Origin: Rhyacichthys aspro
Lineage: Eukaryota > Chordata > Actinopteri > Gobiiformes > Rhyacichthyidae
DNA length: 64,000 bases
Direction: 5' to 3'
Assembly (NCBI GenBank): GCA_036850595.1
Contig: CM072170.1
Location: 19,418,696-19,482,695 of the forward strand
Shown here: one piece after another, positions 11,742 through 25,500 of the stretch
How the letters are laid out: every line of letters starts with the position of its first letter
Position numbering within the stretch: position 1 is the first letter of the stretch
Notes under the pieces: generated by a model
Told to the model about the DNA's origin: nothing
Seen by the model: the letters and a program-made list of their open reading frames with translations, nothing else
The model's database searches: none
Program-made: the position numbers and the translations under genes

Positions 11742-12416
11742 CTATGGGCCCATCTCCTCCTGGAGCTCTTTTGGGTCAAGTCTTTTCTCACTCATATTTT
11801 CTTTGGTCTGCTCCAGAATAAAAGCCTCCTGTGGTTTGCATGTTTCCACAAACAGAGGGAAATCAGACAGGCTCATGTTGCACTCTTTGTCTTCAGTATC
11901 ATCCTCTGCTCCATCCTTGCATTTTTCATCTATCATGGGTGTGCTACATTCAAACATAGGTGAGCTGCAGCCGTATGCTTCGCTGTGGGGCCTGCGCATC
12001 TCATCCGGGATGTTCTTCTTCAGCTCACGGTTTCTGTTGCGCTTGGCCAGCTTGGTCACCGAGCCGAGGCGGTTAAAAATATTGTCCTCTGATGAGGTTT
12101 GGTGGTTAGAACGCCGGTCACTTTGCTCGGCCCCGCGCAGACGCAGGTTGTTGAGCTTAGTGTCAATACTTTCCTGGGACGATGTCTTGTAGCTGTTGGT
12201 GTCCAGGCTATTGAAGATGGCACGACGCTCTGGGGACAGCATGTCCAGAGATACAGCGCGCTGGTCCAGACCCAGCTGCCGTCTTTCCATACTGCGAATG
12301 GTGGCGGCTCTCTGTAGCTTGTCATGAACCTCCACACTCATGCGCCTCCTTGTCTCCCGGAACTCGGCTCGCACATTGGCTTTCCACTCCGCTGCGTGGG
12401 CCTTAATCCCTCCCAC
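11742..12416 (-). CDS. kcnk10: kcnk10 coding exon 7 (C-terminal regulatory tail)
   Basis: This exon encodes residues 352-575 and the stop codon. It opens with [11 protein letters not shown], the proximal tail that senses pH and lipids in TREK channels, then a basic stretch with a kinase-type RRRMS and the TREK-2 block [19 protein letters not shown]. The distal part is acidic, Cys-containing and less conserved, ending EEMGP. The acceptor is GGTGCAG just upstream. Several antisense open frames across this exon are shadows. Confidence 0.95.
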   Translation of the reverse strand: MGGIKAHAAEWKANVRAEFRETRRRMSVEVHDKLQRAATIRSMERRQLGLDQRAVSLDMLSPERRAIFNSLDTNSYKTSSQESIDTKLNNLRLRGAEQSDRRSNHQTSSEDNIFNRLGSVTKLAKRNRNRELKKNIPDEMRRPHSEAYGCSSPMFECSTPMIDEKCKDGAEDDTEDKECNMSLSDFPLFVETCKPQEAFILEQTKENMSEKRLDPKELQEEMGP

Positions 12417-15400
12417 CTGCACCACAGACAAGGAACAGACAATGTTCAAGACAAGACAACAGCCAAGCACATACAATGCAATTAAACTTTACCACCTTAA
12501 TTAAAAATGCATGAGATGCTAAAGTCAGTACAGTTTGGCAATGCTAGTTTATAATACATTAAAGAGAAGTGTGGTGTGTTAGAAACTGCTAAAGATACCT
12601 CTTCTTTAGTCTTTTTGGACAGCACCCTGAGCCAGTCGCCGATCATATTCAACACAGCTGCAAAGTAGGCCAAACCTCCGAGGATCCAGAACCAAACAAG
12701 GGGTCTGTACCACTTCCGGTACTCAATCCTGCGGTTTCCACCTAAATAGACCAACAGACAAAATGAATACAAAAATATCACTTTATTCCTGTCATGACTA
12801 TTATATCAGTAATTTACATTTACCTAACCATCTCTCATTAGTTATTATTTATTAAATATTGGAACAGTGTGTATTAACATTTGTCCACATCTAAATACAT
12901 CAGAGTTAGCCCTATCTGTGGTCCCATGGCAGGTTGATGCTAGAGAGGAAGGACACACACCAAAAACATGGACAGACACAACATTACAATTACAAAGATC
13001 AGCAAAACACTGCAGCAGTTCAGCAAACAAAAGACAAGTTCAGATGTGCTGTATTTGTAATAGATCCAGAGATAAAGGCTGAAGTCTTTTTGCCTTTAGA
13101 CTGAGAGGATCCATTGTTAGGATCAGTCTTGTAGAAGTTTTATGTCTCCATCAGTATCAAAAGCAAACTGAAGAGACAGTTCTTTACTGAATTCACTCAG
13201 TCTGAGGCTGAACTTACACTCCACACTCTACACTATACAGATCATAGGGACATAATGAACCCCGAGGCAGTTCGAAGCCAAATCTCAAGAATTTACTTAC
13301 AAATATGTTCATCATTAATGCTGATGCAAATAATGTGTCTTTTGTCCAACTACAGTAAGTTTTACATAGAAAAATCAGGGAACAATTTGTGGCAACTTGT
13401 GGCAAATTGTGTAAAAGGGTTGACAGAGTCCCTTGGATCAGGGAAGACATGTCTTTTACATCCTTCTACCTTCTGCCTCAGATGTTTTTGTATGTATCTT
13501 TATGGATGAAACACATACATTTGAATAAAATGAAAAACATCAGTCAAAACTTTTTTTATTATATATTCACATCACAATACTTTTTGCATTTTCATATAGG
13601 AAGAATTCATCTTTAAAGTGCCATAAAACCCAGTGGAGGGAACCATTTACTTCCTGTTTCTAACATTGCTCAAAGGGAACAAACTGATCCCAGACTAGAC
13701 AAACTGAGCACTACTGGAGGAGAAGCACACTTATTCTTTTTGAGTACACATTCTTTCAGGAAGGTCTAGGACATTTAATTAATAGATTTTTTCTATGTTT
13801 ACGTAAAGTCAAATCACCAGCAGACCTGTTTCTAGGTTTGTTCAAAGACGACAATATGTCCATGTCGTAGCTGCTGTAAAATGAAGGGGTGTGAATTTGC
13901 ATTCTGCACTTTTACCAGAGTTCAAGGCTATTATTTTGCACAGTATTGACTACTTCAGACTTAACCATTTTGATTACAAAGAAGTTTCATGGGAATAAAT
14001 GACATAGTTGCAGCCCTCAATGACATTAAGTTTGCAGCTGTGACAGTATGAAGGCTTATTAGAGCTCACCTGCCACGTAGTCTCCTATTCCCACAGTGGT
14101 CAGAGTAATGACCACAAAGTAGGTGGAGTCCAGCGCTGTCCAGCCCTCAATGTATTTGAAGATGACTGCTGGGATGGTGACAAACAGGATACACCCCGCC
14201 AGAATAAAGAGGAGAGTGGATGCGACACGGATCTTAGTCTGACTGATCTGATTGGGTTTATTCTGCAAAAGTATAGTTAAAGACACAGGAAGTGATTTAC
14301 TGATGCAATTAGGAGCAAACTCTATAAACTCTATAAGCAAATTATGTGGTGTGCGCTATTGTCAAAAATGACTCAAGAGCAGTGTAGTTGTATGTTTAAG
14401 TGTAGTGATGTCAGCAACACATCACTGCTGATAATATAGTATAATTGGGGCAACAGTGGCTCAGTAGGTTGGTGGTTCCCCCACCTGCCGTTCACACTGT
14501 CAAAGTGTGCTTGGGCAAGACACTGAACCCTGCCTAGCCTCCAGTCTTAACACTGGCATATGTACTTTATGTGTGAGTGCCTGTGTGTGAATGGATGAAT
14601 TGAAGCTTGAACAAAACATCTGTTGGTTTTCAAGAGTACATTCTACATTCAGCAGGTCTTCCCTCATTATTTATTACTACTCCGTCTCATCGCAACCAAT
14701 GTGTCCTGCTCTACTGATTTTATATTAATTTTTTTTTTAAATTTCTAAACAGCATAGAAAGGAGTAAATTATGACATTTATTAAAGTGCAATAAGAAAAA
14801 TAATGCTAAAGGTCTAAGGTGAGAAGAACCAATTAGCTGGAGATCATAAATGAGCTCATGTGTCTATTCTTCATTTTTATGCCTCTCATAAAAACAAAAT
14901 GGTGTTTCTCATTCTGCAAGGGAATAAAAAAGATTTTTTCTCCAGCTCTGTCTCTAGGTATAACAGCACACTAAAACAATATCTGTTTTAATAATAAAAA
15001 ATTTAAAAGGTTAAATTTGTGATTTAATAGGGCACCTCGGTAGCTGGCCTGGTTGAGTGTGTTCCATGTACTCGGGTGACCCGGGTTCGGGTCCCAAATA
15101 AAGGCAAAAAGGCCAAAAAAAATGTTTGATTTAATAAATGTGTGCAGTTACAAGTGAGTGGTTAGTTCCAAGATATGCTTTATTGATTCTTTTCATGTCA
15201 GATAATGTGTAAGGTAATGAGTAAAGCTATTAGCTGGCATCAGGTCAAAAAAGCCAATAAAAAGCATAGATGGTGTAATGTTTTCACATTTAAAAACTAT
15301 CCAGAACCAGACCTTTCTCACATAAGGCTCTAAATCAAGATGAAGAAAAGTGAAGCTTATGTCAGTGAAATCAGTGAAATGTCTTGAGAAAGTACAAACT

Positions 15401-18400
15401 TATCTCAAAATGGCACTGTATTACTTGAGAGTCAGAACTGGAAACATAGCTTTTACTACACAATATTTTGGCTTCACATCCAGGTCTTCTCAACTTTTTA
15501 CAATATTTGGTTGCTCTGTGCAGACAGAGATCAGTAAATTGATTGTGATGTGACTCACCTTGAACACCTTTTCCACTTTGGCGATGCTTTTGACGAAGAT
15601 GGTACCAAGCTGGTCCCCAACACCTGCCAGCAGGAATCCAAACAGCGGAATGCCAAATATTGCATAGAGGATGCAGAAGATCTTGCCACCCTCAGTGCTT
15701 GGGGCAATGTTCCCATACCCTGAAGAAAAACAAGTCAAGAGAATAATGAGCAAAGAATAGATAGATTCAGCTAATTAATACAGAGGACAAAAGTATGAAG
15801 TAATGTGTGCAAACATTTGGCAATTTTAATCCCAATATTTGGCACAGCTGCTAATTAGCATATGTCACAGATAATTTGTCAGTAACAGAAACACACCTCT
15901 GGGTTGGAGGACTAACAGCTGGAAGGAAACATTAGCATTCATTTTAATAATTCTTCAATTATTACATTTTCTGTATCAGTAAAACAGCTACACAGTATAT
16001 ATAATTTATAATTTATATAATTAATATCTGTAATATAGTACAATTTTAAAACTAAAACTGAGCCACCTTTTATGACTAATTATAAAAAAGGAGGTATTAA
16101 GGTATTATGGCCAAAATCAACTTTTTGTAATATAGTTCATAGTTTATAGTCCTATTTTTGACAAAAACTAAAAAAGTAATTTAGGTTGAACACTGACGAC
16201 TGTACTTCCTGATCATGATGATGTCATGATGTATGTTAACCACACCTTTGTAGCAGGTAACCACACCTGTGGTACAGCCCTACAAGTTCATGCCCACCAG
16301 AGGTGGTCTCTGTCTATCAGAACGAGGTCACACAGAGTGACACACGCAAAGATAAAAAAAAGAAAAAAACATGAAGATCAGTGTTTAGAGACATAACACT
16401 CATTTTTAGATCAGCAAAGACACATATTTTAGGTCACGCTGCCTCTGGCTCCTGTTTGTCTGTTATTTTACTCTGTTTATTTTGTAAAAAGTTTAATATA
16501 ACAAGCTCAGTCTACCGCAAAGACACTTGTGTGACTCTGACATCTGTCAATCAATCAGTCACTGTGAGTCTCAGGTGCACGCCCTCTGCTCAGCCTCGCC
16601 CTCAGCTCGTCCCTCTGTCTCTGCTGGGCTCTGAACACTTTTCCAGGACTTTTCAAATTTCGTCTGTGGGAGAAGTTAAGATCTGACCAGGGGTTGAGTT
16701 ACCCTTTATTGACTATCAGCAGTTACACTCCAACTTCATGAGTTAAACACATGAACACATGAGTTAGAACAATGTGTTCATTACTCAGGAACTGCCCCGT
16801 CCGAAAGCACACAAACCCATCATAAGCTACAGTAGAGTAGCTTTGCGCTTTAAAATCTCTAAACACTGTTCATGATTTTCTCATCCATTTACGTGTGCGA
16901 CTCTGTGCTGCTGTCCGGTGCTTGGGCATGCTCAGAGTGCTAAGTAAGCCGTAAACATGCCGCAATAGTCGACAAACCGCAGATGTGTTTCTCAGATTTA
17001 AAGAAATTCATATGACTGCTCCTCCAATCTGAGTAAGATGTTACTAGTTCCTCATCAGAAAGAGTATTTAGTGCCAGCGTTAATGTGGTCACCACTCAAG
17101 CCTGATGCTGCTGACAGGTTTGTCTATTTTGCACACAATCTGTAGACATCAGTGCAAACCTAAGGTTGATATACTCTGTGATGTAGCTGTGATGTTTACT
17201 TTTTTTATTTAACCAATTCAAGGATGTTTGGTGATGCACATTTTAAATAATATCTATGGTTTGTCTAGCTCAAGAGAAGCTACTGTCATACAAATATCTG
17301 TTTAAAGATCTTTAATATTAAAGTAACCTGATTTCAAAATAATAATAAAAAAAAATAAGTACTTAAGTTTGCTGAACTTTCTAGAGAATCTAATAGACTG
17401 GTCCACTTGAATCATTACAGTGGAATCATTTTAGGTAAATCTGAAGGTTTATTCTGTGGTAAGAGGACATTCTAAAATAACAAAATATATATTGTGTATC
17501 GTGATTTTGGCCATGTATCGCTAAAATATTTCCCTATTGCCCAGCCCTAATCCAGACCTACTTGTAAATATTGTTTTCCACTCTCTAAGTTACACATGTC
17601 AAACTCAAGGGCTGGGTGCCAAATGCGGCCCTTTGCAATGTTTTATGTGGCCCTCTAATACATTGACTTGGTGATATTTTTGGCATTAGGTTTTTACTGG
17701 AATCCAAATAAATCTGTTCAAATACATCTAAAACCAGTTCAAATCCACATAAAACCAGTTCAAATGCATACAAAACCAACTAAAACTAGTTTCCGTAAAA
17801 GGAGGAAATTAATGTTAAAGATAACTTTTGTGAGACTTAAATAAAGATGAACCTTCCATTCAAAATTTAATAAAAGTTTGCCAAGCGTCTCCATCTTGAA
17901 AGATGGTCTCCTCCCCTGAAAGGATTCTTATACCTTTCGCAGCCCCTCACCACTTTGAGTTTGACACCACTGATCTAAGTGAATGAGGTGAATTGTTAAT
18001 ATTACTGGAGAAGACTCTATAATGCCCAAAGGTTTAAAACAGTGGTGGAATGTAACAAAATAATTTTTTTCAAGTATCTGTACTTTACCTAAGTAGATTT
18101 AAAACTAAGTACTTTTTACTTTCATTCCGCTACATTTTAAAGCAAATATCTGTACTTTCTACTGCACTACATTTTTACATTGGCTTTACAAGTACAAGTC
18201 AATTTGAGTTTTTAAAATTGTTGTAAATGTGCAACACCTTAAATTAAATGTTAAAGTGGTACCTAAATATTTACAAAGCACACATAAATGCGGCATTATA
18301 CGAGTAACTTTTACTCTCTCAGTGATCTGTGAAACTATTGAACAAACGTGAACTTCACCTTCATTAGTAGCATAATGATTGAGTCAAATACTCAAGTCAA

Positions 18401-19519
18401 GTACATTTAAAAGCAAGTACTTTACTACTTTCACTTAAGCAAGAATTTTAATTTGATATTTTTACTTTTACTTGAGTACATTTCTACCTCTTTTTCTGTA
18501 CTTTTACTTTAGTAGAGGAATTAAGTTTAGTTGACCTCCTCAACCAAGGGTTTTGAATTAATATTTAGTGGGCTGGGGTTAAATTATTGAACTGTAGAAT
18601 AGATAGTAGTCTATGAACTAGTAAGAGCTACTGTTACTGTTTCTTGAGTAAATGGTTTTAACAAGAAAGTTAATTTGTTCTCTCAGAGCACATGGAGCTG
18701 TACAGTACCAATTGTTGTAATGACAGTTCCGGCAAAGAAGAAGGCGCTGCCAAGATCCCAGTGGCTGGAGTTGTAGGAGGTGTCACCGGTAGGGTTCACA
18801 CCAGCGTTCACAGCATCCACTGAGTGCTGCGGGAAAGAGACAGGGACATAATGAATTCACTATAGCGCCACAGTAATCATACATCTGCTGAGCAAAGCAG
18901 GCTGCAGACAGTCTAGGACATGGCAGGGCGACAGATGGATGCTCAGTGGCAGTCTGCGACACTGTGGTGAAGGCGGCTGAAGGGCAAACTCACAAGGACA
19001 GTGGCCAACACTTTCACACAGCCAGAGATTAGATGTCAGTTTGCCTTTTAGTGTTTGCTAAAAAGTAATTCCTGACTCAGACATATGTAGGCTTCAACTT
19101 TTCTCCCATAGTACATTTCACTGCATGCTTTAACACTGTATGTGACAAATTAATTTCTTTCTATCGAGACAAATGGAGAAATAATAGGCAGAACATAGGT
19201 GGTGACAGCAGTTTATGTGTTGCATAAAAAAGTTAAAACGTAACATGTTATAGATAATTATCAAATTTTTGATTAAGTTTCACGTTGTTTCAAGATGTAC
19301 AGGTATCACTTAAATTATGATCTTTTTATAACATGTTTTATAAGCATGTTTTTTGACATAAAGTTTCATATTATTACAAATATAGGGTTAGTTGGTCCTT
19401 GGTTAAGAAATATTGAGAGCAGTTTTGAGATGCCAGGTATTAGCTACTTCCACCACACTGCACACAGCTCCTCTTATGTACCATATATTTCTTTCTGATA
19501 AAGCTCTTTGCCATTAAAA

Positions 19520-19591
<72 letters not shown>

Positions 19592-22500
19592 GTATTACTA
19601 TTATTATTATTATTATCATCATCATCATTATTATGATTATTATTATTTTATTTAGAAATAACCCTTTTCATTAAAAGAATTTAGTTTTTCTACCATCTTA
19701 AATTTATTCAGACTTGTCCAAAATATGACCCAGGGAAAAGCAGGATTTGGCCAAAATGACACAAGCAAACTTTTGATACACAGTGGTCCCTCGCTATAAC
19801 GCGGTTCACCTTTCGCGGTCTCGCTGTTTTGCGGATTTTTTTAGTGCAATTTTGCATGCTTTTTTTTGTTTTTGTTTTTGTTTTTTTACAGCATATGAAC
19901 GCGCATTGTGTTCTGCGTCCTGAGTGGCTAAAGGAGAACTCGTGCACTGTGTTCTGCGTCCTGATTGGCTAAGGGAGAACTCGCGCATTGTGTTCTGCGT
20001 CCTGATTGGCTAAGGGACTGTAGACCATTGTCAATCAATCTCCTCCGTGCCGTGTCTCCTGTATAGTACAGAATGCGTTCGACTTGCCAAATTTACATAA
20101 ATGTTCGATCACTAGCAGTGTGACTCTGAAGTGCTGTATGTTTGCAAGTTTTCTCCCCGACAAAACCCACAATGTCAACGAAACGTTCTGCACCGACAAA
20201 GGCACCTGCGGTCGCACTCAAAAGGCAGAGGAAGATGAACTTTGAGAGTGTTTAAACAAGAGAGAAATGTGAGAAAATGTTAATGCCTGTCTGAGAAAAG
20301 TGTATAAAGTGTGTGGTGAGGGGTTTATCAGCCTTAAAACATATATTATAATTGTAAAAAATAAAGCTGACTACTTCGCGGATTTCGCCTATTGCGGGTT
20401 ATTTTTGGAACGTAACCCCCGCAATAAACGAGGGACCACTGTAATTAAAAAATAAAGTTCAACTTCTTTCAAGGGCCCTCAGTAAAACTCAGCACTATAA
20501 TCAAACGCATCCGTATAAAATATACCTACAGTGCTGTGAAAAATCATTTGGCCCCTTCCTGATTTCCTCTCTTTTTGCACATTAGTTGTTAATTTGTCAT
20601 CAAATATTAGACAAATATAACTCAAGTAAACACAAAATGCAGTTTTTGCCAGATCTGTTTAATCACTTAAATAGAACCTGTCTTAAAAAATGGAGTAGAC
20701 CAAAAGATCTCAAAAAGCAAGACATCGTGCTGCGATCCAAAAAAAAGGGTTACAAAGCCACTTCTAAAACTTTAAGACTACAGCCAACCACGGTGAAAGC
20801 CATTTTCCACAAATGGAGAAAATATGGAACAGTGGTTAACCTTCCCAGGAGTGGCTGGCCTACCAAATTACCACAAAAGTGCAGCAACAACTCATCCAAG
20901 AGGTCACAAAAGAACCCAAAACATTTAAAGAGCTGCAGGCCTCACTTGCCTCAGTTAAGGTCAGTGTTCATGACTCAACTATAAGAAAGAGATGAGGCAA
21001 AAATGGCAATCCATGGTAGAGTTCCAGGGCGGAAACCACTACTGTCCAAAAAGAACACAAAGGCTCGTCTCACTTTTGCCAAAAAACAGCTTGATGATCC
21101 CAAAGACTTTTGGGAAAAGATTCCGTGGACTGACGAGACAAGTTACAAGTTAATCATTTTAGAAGGTGGGAGTCCCGTTACATCTGGTGTAAAAGTTAAC
21201 ACAGCATTTCAGAAAAAGAAGATCATACCAACAGTCAAATATGGTGGTTGTAGAGTGATGGTCTGGTGCTTCAGGACTTGAACGACATGTTTTGATTGAT
21301 GGAGCCATGAATTCTGCTCTCTACCAAAAAAATCCTAAAGATGAATGTCCACCCAACAGTTCATGACCTCAAGCTGAAGCGCACTTGGGTGCTGCAGCAG
21401 AACAATGATCCAAAACACACCAGCAAGTCTACCTCTGAATGGCTAAAAAAAAAAAAAAAAAAGAAACACAATGTGTGGCCTAGTCAAAGTCCAGTCTTGA
21501 ATCCAAGTAACATGCTGTGGCATGACCTTAAAAAGGCAGTTCATGCTCAAAAGCATAATAATAATAATAATAGCATGTCTCTATAGACCCTACTCCAATC
21601 TGATTATTGTATTTTACAGTGTGAAGCCTGTTAAAAGCATTAGATGAAGAAAGTAGATTTTGCCTGCTTGTTCTGACCATGATTTTGATGTGCTACCAAA
21701 AGGATAATTTCCTAGGATATGGTCCTAGCAGAATTGTATTTGTACAAAATACACTAAAATGACCCTACCGTTTAGGAGGACATTTTTTTCTTCCAAACTT
21801 GCCTGTTTGGATAGTGTTCAATAACAAATGGTGTCCGTAAAATGACGCCGTTGTTGTAACAACACAGTCTGTAAAGGGATCTAAGGTTACAACTATGGCT
21901 GTCAATCGATTAAAATATTTAATTGCAATTAATCACAAATTAATTGCACGTTTTTATTCCTTCTACATGTACCTTAAATTAATGTTTTCAAGTTTTTAAT
22001 ATTCTAATCAACATGGGCATGGACAAATATAGAAATTTATGTTGTTTATTATTAGTGAAACCATACTAAACATAGAGCATGAAGACTGGACATGTTTCAA
22101 AGGTCATAGATATTTTTCAAAGAACATGTTCATGTCTATTAAACATATGAAAAAAATAACATAGAAAAACCACAGGTTCCCATTACTTATTTCTTTGCAC
22201 TGAGCTATTTACTGCCTGTTTACATTTTCGCACAACACAAAACAAAAGTTATCTGCATTTATTGTCAATGTGAATTAAGTTATCACCGTAGCACATCGAG
22301 TTCGAATCACTTATGACTTAATGGCGAAGTATACAACTCATACAGCGAACTCTCCTGCCCCTCGCCAAAGGCAGCCAACACTTTGATTGTTTTTATCTGT
22401 GCAGTTTATCTTATATTCACACAGTTCAATAGGAAATAAAATACACACTCAAAATCTAGTCACACTGTGTGTCTGTGTGCCCCTGCGCCGCCGCTGTCTT

Positions 22501-25500
22501 TGAGCGACAGAGACGGTGGCTGCTCGAGGTGCAGCGCGTTGCTCTCAATAAGAATTAAAAAGTTTTATAATAAAAATAAATCTCCACATCGCTGATTTGA
22601 CTCGCTCCATCTTGTCATCTTCCCCCAAGACCTGACGGTGTAGCACCACGGACATGCAGCAACACAGTGGAGATCAGACCTATCTATGTACTCCAGTGAC
22701 CGGTATCCGATCCAGCTTTTTTGTCTGTGAGACTAGTCTGTTACATTCTGACACATTTGCATGGGGTAACTCTTAAAAGAAACCCTGCAAGGAGACGGGC
22801 AGCCCTCAATCCAAATATTCAGTGTACACACTGAAACTATCTTATGGCAACATATGCAGGCCAAGCTTAAAAGAGAAAAGACTACTCCAGGCAGACTGCC
22901 CCAGAAGAGAGAGCCAGGGGCAGAGCCTGTTGGCTAAAGGCCACCAAAAAGAGATGGAGACATAATAATTTTCAATGCCATCTATAATTGTAAGACTTCT
23001 TTGTAAGTGGTCTGTGAGCTGCTAACATCCACAGCAAGTGCTTATGCTGAGAGGACAGACACTTTAAAGCAAACCAGCAGTCCACATCTTTACTTGAAAA
23101 AGTTTACACATGCTCTTCATCAGTCACATTTATTTGCCTTTTCCAGGATAGATGGGAATAAACTCATCTGTCACTGCATATAAGAGACTGTGTATTACAG
23201 AATACACAGTTTGGTGTCCAGCCAAACACAACTATAGCAACCATAGACGTCAAGAACTGCAACTATATCAAATATAGCAGTGAGATGAATTGACACAAAC
23301 CATTCCACTTTGTAATACTGTCTTCAGCTAACCAGACCCATTTTGTGAGTGGCTTCTGACCAAAGGCTTTAGGTGAAATTTCACTCAATACTAGGCAATT
23401 CTGGGCTGCTTCCCCTATGGCCGCATGAATGCAGTGAGTTGAGACAAAGCTAGGGCAACAGCTTGGTCGGACTGAACTACCAACCAAAGGGGATAAGATA
23501 TTAATCAGTGCTACCTCCTTATTGGAAGCAGGAGAGAAGGGGAGTAAGCACAGATCAACTGCCAGGCATGACACAAGTTGACGTTATGCTTAGATACACT
23601 GCCACAATTGTAATATTTAAGTTGTGAGGAGACCCTGTAGGCTGGCAGGTGGCTCCCCCCAAGGCTCTCCTAAAATTGTTGCATTATACACACAACATAC
23701 TCTATATGGCTAAAAGGGGTTCAGACGTGTCAATAATGCATATATTGTGCATTAATCGATTCTGATCCAATCCTGTCACTGCATTTTCCAGAGCTTGGTC
23801 AGGAAAGACAATTCATACAATCTGTTGAATGTACTTTCAGAAACATACTGATGCCAGGACATAATGTTGACCATGTCTGGAATGTAGTAACCGCCACAGG
23901 AAAACTCTGAATAGAAAAGAAAGAAGAAAGAAAAAAGAAAGTTCAAGGTGGCCAAATATGAGCAACAGTTGTTGCATAAAGTTCCACAAACCAAAAAGAC
24001 AACCTGTGGTTTACAGCCAATTTTGGAGAGCCATCTGTGCAGGCCTGTGAAGGACAGAGTCAGAGAACTTCTGTCATATACAGCTGACAGAAATTCCTTT
24101 GTCAAGGACAAGCACATATATCAAATGTAACATACCAAATAAAAAGGTGCCTATGTTAAATCCAGCTAAATGGGCCAACAGCACCATCTAGTGTCCAAAT
24201 GTACCTGCAACTTACAGTAACAGCAGTGTATTCTGGGCAGTCATTATAACGGAAGACTGTAGACAAGGTAACGTGTCTGTGAATGTGTGTGGACAAAAAT
24301 AATTTATTGTTATAGAAAAGCACTTGAGAGCTAAGCTAGTTAACCCATATAATGTGGTATTTGTCATTTATTAATTTTGCTATGTTTTTGTCATGCTTAC
24401 TGTACATTTTATTTAATTTTGGTGTTTTTTACTGTTCATGAAGCCTTTGCCTGGTAATGTCTAATTAAGCACTTTAATGCAGTTATGCGTTGTGATAACT
24501 TGAGAACTTTAGTCAATAGTGTGTTACATTCATGATATGTTATAATGAATATAAAAAAGTGACAGATGAACTAGATTGATTATTACATACCCACTAGTAA
24601 TAGACATATTTTATTTTATTGTAATTCATTTCAAATCCACTATACGGCTAAACAAAATAGTAATACAGTAACTCAGTTATTAGTACTATCCACACCCAGA
24701 AAGCAGCTGAATGATTTACTAACACTTCACAAGAACTCTGAACTAGTCTTATTGTTATAATACAATAATAGTGAGAGTCAGGTTTGACTGCACCAAACTT
24801 CTCTGATAGCAAGCATACACCTATTAATATATATCCTTACAAGACTGTATGTATTTGATGTGTCGGGAGACCTTATTTATACTTGACTGGTGTAAGCCAG
24901 TGTTATGTAGGTATGTTATGAAGGCACTCCAGATGTACTGAATTGTTACAAATCTAACCAACTCAATTTGATCGGTGCCGAATTATTTATAACGAGTTAT
25001 CATTATGTTTATTATTAAACATAAGCACAATAATACCTCACATGTAGTCAAGTGTAACTATAATTAATAAATTGATAGTATCAATGGCACATGCAAGAAC
25101 AATACAAATAACTATGCAGTTTAGGTAGTTTGACACGGCTGTCTGGTCTAGGCAACAGACACAATTTACCAGTCTAAAAGGAGCATCTGCTCATCACTGC
25201 CTCCAAAGGGGGCTGACAGGGGGCCTCAGAAAATTTGTCAGTGGACCTGGCTGCCACCATGAGTGTTGAAAATTGCATCTGATTTTGAACTGATGCACTC
25301 AGCACTCGTGGCATACAATCAATTTCACAACTTAAGAGGAAGGCAGTAGCCAATGGCCCCAGGCCAGATACTGCCAACCTAACCTTAACCTCTGTTAAGA
25401 GTTATGTTTATTTCTGTCACAGTGTACCACAGCCAGCCAGACGGCTTTCTCATTGTATTACATACAGAGAAAGTCAGTCTGGGATTGCGGGGTTTAAACA

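Larger units (their letters stand above)
14263..15558 (-). other. kcnk10 intron 4 with SINE-like pieces
   Basis: About 1.3 kb intron. It contains two tRNA-like repeat fragments, listed separately, and otherwise AT-rich sequence with no gene. Confidence 0.7.
15720..18708 (-). other. kcnk10 intron 3
   Basis: About 3 kb of intron holding two non-autonomous hAT-like elements (17591-17972 and about 18040-18525). The rest (15.7-17.5 kb) shows no recognisable gene or repeat. Confidence 0.7.

Noticed and set aside
11803..12337. Open frames on the plus strand and a shifted minus frame across kcnk10 exon 7
   Set aside because: Shadows of the conserved TREK-2 tail; no motifs of their own.
15031..15122. 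A tRNA gene
   Set aside because: A and B boxes are present but no acceptor stem or anticodon arm can be folded convincingly, and it runs into a SINE body and A-rich tail.
19901..20015. CRISPR-like direct repeats
   Set aside because: The 41-bp copies abut without spacers and lie inside a eukaryotic Tigger-like element.
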